Assembly: GCA_039619475.1 (NCBI GenBank) | Contig: CM077115.1 | Location: forward strand, 399,996,557 to 400,060,556 | Direction: 5' to 3' | DNA: 64,000 bases | Origin: Icerya purchasi | Lineage: Eukaryota > Arthropoda > Insecta > Hemiptera > Monophlebidae | Part shown: piece after piece, positions 51,155 to 63,574 of the stretch | Position numbering within the stretch: the first letter of the stretch is position 1 | How the letters are laid out: each line of letters opens with the position of its first letter | Position numbers and translations under genes: made by a program | Notes under the pieces: generated by a model | The model's input: only the letters and a program-made list of their open reading frames with translations | Databases searched by the model: none | Told to the model about the DNA's origin: nothing

Positions 51155-53763
51155 TCAGTTAACCTATAATCGGTTTTCTTATCAAAGTGAATTAAATTTC
51201 CATCACACATAAATTAAATCTCTGCTAAATTTACAGTTATGCTCCCCATCATAAAAGGAAAGTATAAAGTGATAAAAAAATTATCACTCTCAAAATTCTT
51301 CGTGATAGAAATTTCTTGAATACTGCTGTAAAACTGTAAAAAAAAATGATGTTTCTTTAATAAAAGTACACTCTAAATGAAAACCTCAGAAAATAACCTT
51401 TAAAGGATATCACTATTTTTCACATTTCTGAAATTAGCCAGCCACTACCCTTTTTACATACCGAGCATGGCGCACGCAAAGCTAATCAACCTGATGAAAA
51501 TAACTGCCTGAGCAGAAGCATTTTTTATACTGGAAATGAAATTAAAATTTTAAGAATTTTACACATAATTGGATATACGTCCACTGTATATAACTTCAGT
51601 AGTCACATAACTTGGCCTCTTTTTCAACTACCCATTATATTTTCGTGCCAGTAATTCGTCACTCTACGCGTTGCGTATTAAGAAAATGTTCGACAACCGA
51701 GTCCGTAAATTCAATTAACTTGATTATAATGTACATAGATATACATATACTTTTAGAAAATAACCGAGATAACTTAACGGCATCGACAATGTTTCAGAAC
51801 GGGGAGTTCATCAGTGCTCTTATTTTCGCAGCGACTTATTTTAGATTTTTAATCATTTCTGACGAATTTATAGTGAATGGAAAAGAACAGCATCCAGTTT
51901 TATACTTTTTCTTTTCTTCAAGAAAAGTAACCTTAACGGGGACGTGTTACTTTTCGCATTATGCCGGTTATTTAAAAGTACGCTCGATGACTTCGAAACA
52001 CCGACGAGTATTTAATTTATGTAAAAAATAAGGTGCCATGAGAGCGCTTTTAATTTTGTCCGATCGTCACAGCACACAAGCACAATATCTGCGGTGCCTA
52101 CACGATTTTTCAGCTGCAGCTTCATTTGATCTAATTTAAAGTGAACATCCGCCATGTTAAACGACAGCGAAAGTTCTTCTATTTCGCACTAGTATTTTCT
52201 TTATCTTCCGAGTATTTAGTTTCTTGTTTCCAAATTAACAAACATATTAACGAATTATTAAATAAAGCCCCTTTCTAAACAATGGATTTCTAGTTAGAAC
52301 AGTAACCATACTCTTATTATTTTCAGTAATCTACAGAAATATCAGAAAGCCGCTTAATAGAGCAAACTTCGCAACTGACAACAGCTTTCCTTTCGAATCA
52401 TGCTGAATTCTTTCAAGGATTTTCTACTACTTGATTTCATCGATTAAGAATTTCTCGAGAATAATTTACACCTTTTACTTGAGGAGGATTTTTGAAAAAA
52501 GTAGTGATGCATATTGACTACGTCATTGTACTATTTTCTAAGTCAATAGGATAATGAGCCCCTATCGTGATTTCCTGTATTTGCAGTGTATCAAAGATGA
52601 TGTTCCAAGTGCGGCTTATAATAATTTCTCAAGAATTCCTCTCCTAAATTTATAACAGCGTCCTTATGATAAGTGCTATCGAAAATTTTGTACCGGAAAA
52701 AGTACAATAACTGTAAATCCAAATGTAACATATACACAAATTATTCTTTATAGTCGAATATTGTCGTTTTAGCAAATTTTCTTATTAAAGTTTTTTTTTT
52801 TTTTTTTTTTTTGTTTTTTGATTAAGAGTGGAAACTAAATATGGTAAATAATATCACTGGTCTCACCATTCACCTTAGCACTAGAGGGTGGCTTCCGTAG
52901 CCGGTAATTATTTGTGCAAATGACTGCCGTTCTGCGAAGATACTTGTAACGATTCTTTTAGAAAATCGAATGATAAAACAACCGAATCGCGTACTCTCTT
53001 TTACAGGTCCGCTTATGTTCGAATTTTAAATGGCACACACACTACGTAGAATGAACTCCGTTCGCAAAGGCAGTCACGAGTGTGCGCTATAAAATTTAGA
53101 AGGATAAAGTGTAATCGCGATACACTTATGAAATCTCGCCAGCTTCTTTCATACGGTTAGTAGCTACTGAAGAGTTTTTTCAGCTGCGTAGGTTAGGTAA
53201 TTGCAGGCACGTGCAGTGGTTTCTTCGGTTCAGCGATATAACTATCATTATTATATTCACTTCTAAACACACAATACCTATAGACAATATAGCCTGCAGG
53301 GTAGACACTGCACCGTTTCAGATCATATTTAGGTCGACCTTGACAGTTGAAATTATGACAACTTAGAAGAGTACTGTGGGAACTAAGTGGGTCGACGATA
53401 TTGCTCTATAGCCGGCAGCGCACTTTGCTTAACTTCAAACGGTACTTAGTTCGCACACTATTTTCTTTTGTTAGGTGCACGTGAACGCGCTTCAAGCACC
53501 GGACCCCACCGTCACTCGTCTGTGTTTTCTAATTCGTGTATTTTGTCACTTTTACAGTTAAATTAGTCTTTTGCGCATGGAAACTCTCTGTGCAGTATTA
53601 CACAAAGTGAAAGTGATGAACAAAAAACAATTCATTGTCCTCGTCAAAATGTCTCTAACCGTATCCGTAAATTTATTACATTAATATTTGCCGACCTGCG
53701 CGCATAACTTTATAGTCTCCGACGCATATATGGAAGAGGCCAGTGCTGTTAAATTCCAGCTTG

Positions 53764-53791
<28 letters not shown>
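53764..53791. repeat. (CA)n microsatellite
   Basis: About 14 CA units. A second, shorter CA run lies at about 55018-55035. Confidence 0.95.
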
Positions 53792-53794
<3 letters not shown>

Positions 53795-55508
53795 TGTACA
53801 AGAGATAATCATACACCTCATATTTGAAACGTGTTATTGTGCAATAAAAATTAATAAAAGCGCGGAAGAAACATTTCATCTGCAATTATAAGCCCGCTAA
53901 CAGAGGTGCGCCGTTATACTCGGTCTATTTTCTAACTACCGTTTGGAATTATAAGACGAGATCGGCTTATAATCCGATTTCGCATTACTAGAGAATTTGT
54001 GTCTTATTCTGTGGCACTTAAAAAATCTGTGTCATGGTGTAAATACGAGCACGAAAAAATCGCGAAGAAATCGATGACGGATCTATTTGTGCAATTTTCC
54101 CGTTTCCCTTTATTTTTCAAGGGCGCGCAACTTTACTACTTTTTAATCCCTCCGCAAAAACTAATACTTATATTGCCATGACCTTTGTATAATTTTACGT
54201 AAGAATAATATTGTATGTACGGCGGGGTAAGTTTGTGGATTATAAATATTACGACTGAACTAATTTATACGCAGCAGAGTTTGGTGACTCGGTACTAGTC
54301 GGACCACTAATCACTGTCTGCTGCTGTTTCTCCGGTGTAGAGTCTAAACTGTGATTTAATTACGTTCGGATTGGTCAGATTCAATTAAGCTTTACGGTTG
54401 GTTGGAGCATACAGGGGCCGGATTACACATTGAACGGGGATGACTATGACCCGGACCAATCTTCGCGATAGAAATGTATTCCTTGAGAAACACCATTGGA
54501 CTGCGAAGTTTGTTGTCTTTAATTAGTGGGGCTACTGTTTTTTCCATTCTTTCGTTATTTCTTATTCGAAGTTTTCATTAATTCCTACCCCTACACGAAT
54601 ATTATTATACATGTTTTGGCTTTTTCGATTGTACACGGAATATTTTTAGATTTTTAGATTTTTGAAAGACGAATATATCAAAAGTTCATTGTAATGCGGA
54701 TGGAGAATAAAACGAATTACGAACAGACTAGATCTACTTTCATGTTCGACTATAACTGTACGTTTTATTTTCCGACTGCGTGCCCCCCCCTTCTATTAGT
54801 GACATGTATATGTGGGGAAAAAAACATCTGAGGCTTTTAATTTTTAATCCGGATGAATACCGTTTCATTCGCCGAAATCCGTAGAAGACGTTATGCCGTT
54901 AATACCTTCTTTTAAACGAGTTTAAAATTCCACTCCGTGGAAGGATTATTTTGCACACACTATTTTAACGAAAACAATGCAACAGAAAATTAAGTATAGC
55001 GCGCGAACATTCTACATACACACACACACACACACATACTCAGAATTGCGGACAGGGAATTTTAGAGAATACCGGAAAAAATTCGTCCGCTAGAGGCCTG
55101 ACCTAGTAAATGAGTGGACGGATTCCGATGATGATACTTTCTGAGTTATCAGGCGCGATTAAAAACGGACCCAGCACACCTTTAACGACTGTTACGAGGT
55201 TTCAGTAAAATCGACTATTACCAACGAAGAAAACGCGGTGGTCACACTGAGGTTTATTTAAATTTCTCCGCGCGAATACATCTCTCCTTTAAATTTAATA
55301 TATCACAAAACCGGCAGAGATGAACACTGCAGTAACGGGCTACGGGCTCCGGTTGTTCCCGCACACAATGGAAATTTTTCATTTTTCCACTTTCGGGCTT
55401 TTCCGTTATTTTTTTCTCAGAAATGTACTAGCGGGAAATTTCCGACGGACTGTGTGTGTTTTTTATTGTACGGTAAGTAGATATCTATATAATTAGGGGA
55501 TTACTTAC

Positions 55509-56027
55509 CATTTCGTCTAAACTTTTCAAGTCATTGGTAACAATCTGCGGCAATGGTCCGTACTCAACTCCGTCTTCGGAATCGGTCAGATCACTTTCTT
55601 CTTCGGAACTTTCGTTTTCATAGTGATCCTGACAGCAGCCAGAAAAGCGTAAACGTCGCCTGTCGGCCGCAATCTCGCGGTCAATTTCGCGTTCCAGGTG
55701 AACCAACATCGGAGCCGGCATGCCGAATTTGGCGGCTCTACGAGCCACATCCAGCAGGCAAAGGATAACGTGCTTTTCGTTTTTCCTCATGATCAGGTCG
55801 TTCGTTTCGAACAGTAGGCACTCGAAAACGCCGAGTCCGTGTCGGCACCAGGTTATAAAATTCGATACGTTGTCCCTGGCGAAAAACGTGCCCGGTTTCG
55901 CGCCGGGCAAGAACCGGACCGGCGGTAGGTACAGTACAGAACTTGCGATGCTGCGAACGTTCGTTTTGCCGGCAGCTTGCCGTCTGTTTACATACTCTTC
56001 TGCGTATTCTCGGACGTTATTAGCGTG
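55509..56027 (-). CDS. pigs: GAS2-like protein, exon with second half of the CH domain
   Basis: This exon is 519 nt (173 codons), phase 0 at both ends. The acceptor follows a T-rich tract ending TTATACGCAG, and the donor is ATG|GTAAGT. Exon residues 1-120 are the second half of a calponin-homology domain of the GAS2 type, with FFARDNVSNF at 48-57, ECLLFETNDLIMRKNEKH at 69-86 and a conserved GMPAPMLV near 102-109. Residues 137-152 are acidic (ESSEEESDLTDSED) and lead to the conserved stretch TNDLKSLDEM before the GAR domain. In family members the CH domain binds actin. The preceding exon should encode the actin-binding N-terminal helices and end in a 'GVALC'-like motif. The open frame upstream of 56027 is intronic read-through and was excluded. 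Recognition of the family is secure. Confidence 0.95.
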
Positions 56028-56589
56028 CTGCGTATAACAGAAAAAAAAATAAAAAATAAAAATAATGAAACGCAATACAAATATATTACATTACAAATAA
56101 CCACCACCGGTGTATAGTTTTATACATCTTAATCTGAAATTTAAATGCTAGCATTTTTTCACGTAGAATACGTTGTGAATTCCGTTGAAAGTACGGACGT
56201 GGGGCGCGCTTATTTATCGTCAAAGATTAATTACATCGCACAAATAAACTTTTACCTTATATCATTTGAAAGTTGGCTATTCAGTTCTATCGGTAATTAC
56301 ACAGCATTCAAAAAGGGAGTACATACGGTAGTCTGTCGTAGTTTCGCCTTCTTTTGCTTCTCCCTAAACTCGTACTATTCTTCATACATAACTTTGTTGG
56401 CCGTAATTATGAAATTAAAAAATAACCGTAAAGTTTTACAAGGTAAGATTATAGTTTTAATATATATATATATGTCGGAATAGCTTGTCTTTACTGGATA
56501 TTTCCTCAATATTATTTTTCCACGTTATGTTAATCTGAGATAAATTTAGATTCTAGGCGATTACAACCTCGACTTCAAATCATTTATTG

Positions 56590-56775
56590 TTATATTTTTA
56601 TAAATGTCGACATCTTTTTGCAAAAGTTTTTCGACAATTCTGATTGCGTTCGGTGGTAATTAGAGCGGTGTATCATCTGCATTTGCGTAAATGATGGGGA
56701 ATTTTTAATATAATCTGCCGGTGAATAAACTAAGAAGAGTGGTGGAGATAAAACGGTACCTTGTAACCTATACCA
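56590..56775 (-). pseudogene. Reverse transcriptase fragment of a non-LTR retrotransposon
   Basis: The minus strand encodes LQGTVLSPPLFLVYS (RT motif QGxVLSP) and, after a frameshift, IIYANADDTPL, the catalytic YADD region with a small insertion. The fragment is only about 190 bp, with a stop after DDTPL. Its sequence differs from the RT pieces at 5 kb and 27 kb, so it is a separate element. Confidence 0.68.
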
Positions 56776-58129
56776 AAAAATTTACTTGAGAGCGTACGTT
56801 TTTTTTTGTTAAAACCAGGCTTTTCCTAGTTTTTAAATTATGTCAGATGTCTGATTACCTTCCTAAAGTCAGGACTACGTATTATACGTAGAATTTTACT
56901 ATTATTAAAGATGGAATTATTAAATTATACAGCTTGTTCAAACTTTGATATTTTTTTTTTGGAACCAAAACGAAGAGAGAAGATTTCAATCACTATGCAC
57001 GTATGATATAGAAAGTAAATCCGATCGAAAACTTTTCGATTCTTCCACACTCTCTTTCTCGTTATCTTTTTTTTTTTTTTACCTTTGTAAGCGTCAAGAA
57101 ATATTTTATTTGCATAAGACAAAAAACGAAATCGGAAGTAACTTTACGTCTTCCGGAAGGGTCATCTACGCATTCTGCCGAAAATCATTTTAACGCTACC
57201 GATTTGTGGAGGAACACGTTGAAAATCTTGAAATAATTTGTCGAATACTAAACTCTACTGGTTTATTCGATGATACTCTGTATATTAACGGTTTTATCTA
57301 ACTTTTTCACCGAGTTAAATTAAGGAACGTTTCTCCCCATAGTGGTGCGTAAAGAAATTGCCAACGATCGTACTTGACCATTTTTAATATTCACTTCGAA
57401 ATTGAATTTTTAATCCCGACCAGAAATTTCGTTTACTATTCAGCACAGAGTGAAAGTCTGCGCTAATCGATGCAATTATCCTTTCCATTAACAGGTTTTT
57501 AGCGAGCAGTGTCCTAGTCAACTATCTAATCACTGACTTTTTTTTTTACCTAGGTTAATTTTCCTTTAAAACCATAATTTTTCTCTGATTGCACTGCTCC
57601 GTAGCCTCTTTGGGACGGAGGAGGGGTGTAATCAACATGTAATCCTTGTTTAATTATCCCATTTCTACCTAATAAGACGGTTCAGAAACGACAAAAATAT
57701 TCAATTAAAATATGCAATAACTTACGAACACTTCTACACATCAAAATTGCATCATGTAAATTACAATTTAAATTCTCTTTAAAACCATATCTATAACTTC
57801 AAGTCAATCGAATACTCCGGCCGGCCGGCAAAAAAGCCGTCAAGAATATATAATATGGTATTTAAAACGACTCCAAAAACCATCCTTAAAAAATTCATAA
57901 CTCATCCCAGATAACCGTTTAAAAGTGAAATTCAAAATATAAAATAAAAAGCAGGAGTCCTTTCATAAAATCAAAAAGATCGCGATAAAAAAATGATTCT
58001 TCCTTTTTGAGCAAAAGACCGCAAAAGTAATAGCCAAAGTAAAAACACTGGAGAAACCAAAACGTATCTCAAACATACAAATTAAGGACCGCTCCATAGG
58101 AAAAATATAACTAAGGTTATAACGCATTT

Positions 58130-58600
58130 TGACTCTTGGGGCGCCGAAAGTTCCAGTTTTTCTTTTCTTTTTCTGGGCATGTGACATATCGTTGAAAAGA
58201 TCGCTTTTTGTCGAGATAGAAACCGTATTTCATTTCCTCAAAGAAACTTTCGAAGTTGCAGAAAAGTACAAAAAACCGCGAAATATGACTTGTCCTGCCT
58301 TAGCACTGCGAGTATTATAGCTAAAGATTTTAAACGAGGTTAAAAATATGCGCATTCCGGTATATTTCTCTAGTTTGGAACACCCGGGTTTCCAACTTTA
58401 AAACTTAGTCCTCTTCGGACGCCGAAAGCTCAAAATTTTTGAAAAAAAAACATTTCCCCCCCCCGGACATGTGATATATTAATGGAAAGATTGCTATTTG
58501 TCGGCAACGTACCCGTATTTCATTTCCTTAACGAAAAGTTCAATAAAGCGCGAAAAATGACGTGTCTCTCCTTCTTTATTGCGAAAAAAATCATATTTTC
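58130..58600. repeat. Diverged tandem duplication, about 280-bp unit
   Basis: Copy one (about 58130-58320) and copy two (about 58410-58600) share, in the same order, GACGCCGAAAG-like, GGRCATGTGAYATAT, GAAAGATYGCTWTTTGTCG, CGTATTTCATTTCCT and a GCGCGAAA-ATGAC stretch. Stops and indels interrupt all frames, so it is a non-coding repeat of unknown origin. Confidence 0.82.
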
Positions 58601-59188
58601 TTTGTTTCGAATTAAATATTATGTATATGCACATTATAGTTATCTCTAATTTAACGTACGGAATCCTCAGCGCATAAAACATCATGTTTAACTAAACTGT
58701 TTTTTTTTTTTTTACAGAAGAATGTAACGATATACAAAAGCTGCAAGAGTTAAAAACCGAACTTGTAAACTACTAACTAAATGATGAAGAAGCTACGAGT
58801 GTTAACAGACACAATAATGTTCCTTAATATGTTGGAAATTCTTTAAAATCTTAAGTCTCCAACAGAGTGATGGAAGCGATGATACATGAATATAAAAATT
58901 TTATCTAACGTAATAATTCAGATGCGAAATTCGAGGCTATTTTCACAATTTTTTATTTTTTATGGGTAAATGTCATGTTTTAATATAAACGAACACTAAT
59001 TCATTACTCCTACTAATATAACAGTGGGAATCAACACTATTATTTTAAACGGAAGTATACTTAGATTTAACACGAGAACCAAAACGACCAGCCAGCATCT
59101 AATTCTAGCTTATCACAGGAACTATTACGATCATATGCCGTTGGTAATAATTTATTGCTTACATATTAATGCATACGCAATAATTGTA

Positions 59189-59341
59189 TTTTTTTTTTTT
59201 TATTTTTTTTTTTGGGAAGGGGGCCCTCAAATATGGGCATTAACCCAGTACAAATGAAAACTTTTAGAAGTTTCAATGTGCGACAGCAGGATTTGAACCC
59301 GGTTCTACCATCGACTACGCCAAGGTAGCTGGTTTTACACA
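59189..59341 (-). repeat. tRNA-derived SINE with A-rich tail
   Basis: Read on the minus strand, a truncated tRNA-like head (CAGCTACCTTGGCGTAGTCG, then the B box GGGTTCAAATCC near 59301-59290) is followed by a short body. The tail is an A-rich run at about 59213-59189. Head, body and tail in this order are those of a SINE. Confidence 0.7.
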
Positions 59342-61227
59342 ATAATTGAATTAGCGGTCGACCATTAAATCGTAAAATAATTTTAAAAAAGTTTCCTTTT
59401 ATTTTATCAAAAAAATTTTATCTGAATAATTACATCAGTATTAACACCTGCTCCTTTATTTTTAATTTACAGAAATTAAGAATAAAGATTGTTGTCTTAT
59501 CTTAATTTTAATGATATAAAGAAAAAACATGCTTACCACTTTGAAGTCCCATGACGTATTCAATTGGAATAAAATTCAGCTAAACATCGAACATCTTTAA
59601 TATAATTTATTATCTATTAAATATCTATTACAAATTGCTGTACCAACATTTATGGGGTTTTTTTGTAAGTCATTTTTAATATCGGAGTATTATTATTATT
59701 ACTTTTTTTTTAAATTTCAAATTGTAAATGTAATAATCCTGATATCGGTACTGCACCCTTGCAGTCTAAACGTCCGTGTATATTATTCAAGAGGGTACTG
59801 AAGGGACTCTAAAACTTCGTGTAACTTATAACAACAAAAAATATAAAATAATGAAAAATATAAAATAAACAAGATTCGTCGATATTGGTGGATAGGGAGG
59901 AGGACATTTCTCAATTAATGTAGGATATGACAAACTGATTTAAATCCGAAATAAAAATAATATAAGGCGGGTAATAATTAAAACTGAACAACTGGCGCGA
60001 ATGTCAGCTCCGAAATTATTAATTGCACTACCTCATCGTACCTCGGAAAAAATTAGAAAACATTATTTAAGGAGATCGACTTGAAAAGTGCAGTTCGGAA
60101 AAAAACACGGAACGGTGTCATTTAGTAATTTTAAAATTAGCTGGCACGAAATGCGCCGATAATAATAATGTCCGATTAACAGAGGTGCAAATAGGTAGGA
60201 TCTCACATCTGTAAAAAAAACTTCTAAATAGGACGAAGTCGGGTTTTCGTCGTTTTTTGACGGGTAGCCAATTTTTAATGTCACTTTATTTGACTAACAC
60301 AAATGGTATTTTATACTCATAAAATAGCAGATGATACTTACAATCACGTTTGCTTTTATTTTTAATCGATATTCTCATTGGAGTATGCGGCGGTTTCTAT
60401 AGTCATTCATCGACCATTCTTAGCCTATTTGTGTTACAAAAACTCACTCGACATTTTAATCAGTTTCTTTGCCGCCCTCCCGGTCGACTATGAGGAGCTA
60501 AAGAAAAAAAGGTCGTCACTTAAACACCAGAAAGTTTCATTGACCTCGTTGCTGATTGCTGAATTTACTTACTATTCGCAAAGATCGAAGTTGAGCAAGG
60601 TGGAGCAGAACTTCGGATTAATTCTTCTATTTCATAGACATACAACTTTATTTTTAACGTAGATTGTTAAAATTAACAACGAGAAATTACTTATTATAAC
60701 TGAAATAGCGTGAGCAATAAATTTCTGTTTCGGATCTTTTTGTTTGTTGCGCATTCACACTCTGTTCATAAAAATCTCCAAATTAGCAATGCTGCCTCCT
60801 CCGTCGTAAATAACTGAAAATTCGTAAATTTATCGCGATTTTTATTTCTATTGCATCGATAAGCGCGCAAGTAAAAGGTACGCGAGGTGAATGTTAAATA
60901 AAGTGGGACGAGGATGACTGGGGATATTCTACAGACCAGCTATCCACTCTCGAAGTGGAAATATATTTTCATGAATAAACACCCTTTTCAGCGAGCCCGT
61001 AACGAAACAAATAAAACGATTACGGAGCTCATTTCCGAAACATATTATGGCCGGTTTTATATGATTTATTTGAATTCATTGATAATTCTGTATTGAGGGC
61101 TTATATTATATAGTGCTAATAAGCTGGAAAGTTTCATAAGGTTAACAATGTAACCCGACTGACCACGGTAATTTCCGCTTCGCCAGTGTTAGGGTATTGT
61201 AAATTTTTTTTAGAAAGTCTTACACAA

Positions 61228-61230
<3 letters not shown>

Positions 61231-61287
<57 letters not shown>
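61231..61287. repeat. (TA)n microsatellite
   Basis: 57 bp of uninterrupted TA, the longest in the window. Confidence 0.97.
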
Positions 61288-61292
<5 letters not shown>

Positions 61293-63574
61293 ACATACAC
61301 ATGTTTATAACTTTTTTATTTATACAATTATATTTTAGTAAGGTCCGTTAACATGATTAATATGATAACGAAATCGTTTCTATTAATAAAAACACGTCGG
61401 ATTTCGTGGTGCATGGTGGTTTAGCAAAAGTTTCACTTCAATAATGATAATGATAACGAGATGATAATAGCAGTTTGGACGATCTTTGCCCGCCAGAACC
61501 GTTGTAACAAAATAAGCGGTTTGATCAATCAGATCATAACAACATCGCATTGTTCTAACCGAAGGCAAAATTTTCCACAGACGAGAATTCAAAAGCATTC
61601 TACCGAAGAGTTGTTATTATTCATCTGCGAATCGACAAAAGCATTCGGAGCGGCGATTAACTCTCTTCGAGATCGTTATAAATTTTCGGTAATATCTGTA
61701 GCCTGTGTTAAATTCCGCTATAATCTTTCATTCCTTCTCTAATCGCCTCGCGAAAATACGATTCGCATACATCGTCGGTAAGACGTTTTTAAGATGAAAT
61801 CGTTCGTTTTCCACACCTGGAGGTGGTGCATGTTAGTAGTCCGCTGTTTTGCGACTAGTTCTTCGTCTTAATTAACACCGATACGACGGATATGTACAGT
61901 ATTATATTATAAAGTAAAGTGAGAGGAGGATATTGTAAGTAACAACAAACGATACCGCCAATTAAGAAAAATCCGTCGTCAATGTCGGTATGTGGTGTGT
62001 ATGTGCATGCACGCACCCGAATGGACGCGTCTACGGACCGATTTAAGTTGACCGCGCGATATTTGTCGTAAATCAAATTGCGAAATTCGTGTCCAAAGAA
62101 ACAGGTGGGGCATACACGTTTCGTGCAAGAGCAAAAAGATTTTTAGCCCGATTTTTTTGTCTTCTGTCATCTAATCTTTCGAACATCATAATACAATTTT
62201 TCCGAATGTACACGCGCATAAAAATAATGAAGAATTTCGAGGAATTTGTGGAAGAGATCGCTGCTAATTCTACCGGTTCTTCCACTCCTATTTTCTATCA
62301 TGCAATAGCCTGGCCTACGTTCCGTTCGCAATTCTTACGGCTTTCTGAATAAACGTTACCACATCACGTAACGAGAAAAAAAATCTAGCGTTCATTCATT
62401 TTTAAGCGTTCAACTAGTTGATTGACCCCCCCCCCCCCAATGCCCTCTTGCTTAATATTTCTTCTACGATGAAGAAAAATCGAATTTTATTTTGCGATCG
62501 GATTTTATTACTTTGCTTTTTCGCATATTACTAGTGTAAATTCCGCAGTCGTTTTTCCGGCGCCGTTTCAATTTAAAATGATGCAGTAGCTCCATTTTTG
62601 AAAAATCTTCACATCTGCAGAAGCAATTTTAAGATAGCGAAATTGAAAAGTAAGAGAAAAAAATGTCATGCTTGTTTGCTCTCGCATTTTCTTTTGTAAT
62701 TAATTCTTGTTGATGAAAAATTGCATAGAGCAGGTGTAAGAATTTTAAAGAGAACAGCTTGTCGGCAGCTATACCAGCTGTCTTCTCCTGTGAATTTCTA
62801 TTACCATTCTGAGTGTTGCCCACCATTACCGGATCGTACTGGAGTCAACTACCCCACCAGCGACGTATAGTTCTAATATAGGTCAAAACTTCAAGAGAAA
62901 GTGCGTGTCGTTTTAAAGCATCGTTTGTTTTCGGTCCCTTCTAAATACGCGCGAAATCGAAATATTTTGGGCATTTATGTCGTATTAAAGATTAGTGTCG
63001 GCTGAACACTGATCGAACGTATAACCCGGACAACGGCGTTTTCCCTACTTTTCAACTGAACCGTTCGCGTTTCTACGAATTACTGGACCGTAATAAATCG
63101 GTATAATTTATCAATTATTTCGCTCGTCAGATTATCCGATCTCCCCGGTGCTTTTATTAAAACTTCAAACGAGGTTTAATAATCGGCCGCCGCCCATCTC
63201 TGTTTCTGAATGAACGCGCGTTGCTTTCTATTTCCGAATAATCGTCGTATTATTTTCGAAGATTTTACGCTTTATCAATTGTAAACATTACACATTCGGA
63301 AGAAGTATCAATGTGGCCGCCGACTTCCTGTTACCTGCCAGTATGAGTCTCGACGATTGGAATACTTTGGAATTTTGTAATGAAATTTTTAGCGAATGTA
63401 ATTAAAACGTAGCATTCTACTACGCTGTCGAATAAAAGTGTTTTTGAAAAACCGATTTTTTCCGCTTTTTTTCAGTTTTTTCCAATTTTTTCCTCTGCGC
63501 ACGTGTACACTGCTCCGAATTCGGCTACGTTTCATTATCATCGCCTTTATGTCTAATGCAGCGGAATATACATA

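Larger units (their letters stand above)
24851..55508 (-). other. pigs: Intron of about 30.7 kb between CH and GAR exons
   Basis: This phase-0 intron takes up nearly half the window. Identified contents are LINE remnants (27.1-28.3 and 39.9-40.6 kb), a composite repeat at 28.6-29.05 kb, a candidate MITE at 30.3-30.57 kb, a SINE at 34.07-34.24 kb, a mariner-like element at 38.34-39.70 kb, a dispersed repeat at 47.55-47.71 kb and a SINE head at 44.8 kb. Unidentified islands lie near 25.96, 37.1 and 51.0 kb. The stretches 41-44.7, 45-47.5, 48-50.9 and 51.2-55.5 kb show no gene I can support. Confidence 0.88.

Noticed and set aside
51612..52031. 139-residue plus-strand frame
   Set aside because: No recognisable motif and ordinary AT-driven composition. 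A frame of this length occurs by chance in 64 kb.
56028..56075. N-terminal extension of the CH exon (MRFIIFIFYFFF...)
   Set aside because: It is the pyrimidine tract and AG of the acceptor read as protein.
4545..59341. A-box/B-box sequences as true tRNA genes
   Set aside because: None forms a convincing acceptor stem and anticodon arm, and two are followed by SINE bodies.
59524..59567. Possible extra upstream exon (LNFIPIEYVMGLQS then GTAAGC)
   Set aside because: The donor is phase 1 but the CH exon needs phase 0, the acceptor has no pyrimidine tract, and the residues do not fit a CH domain.
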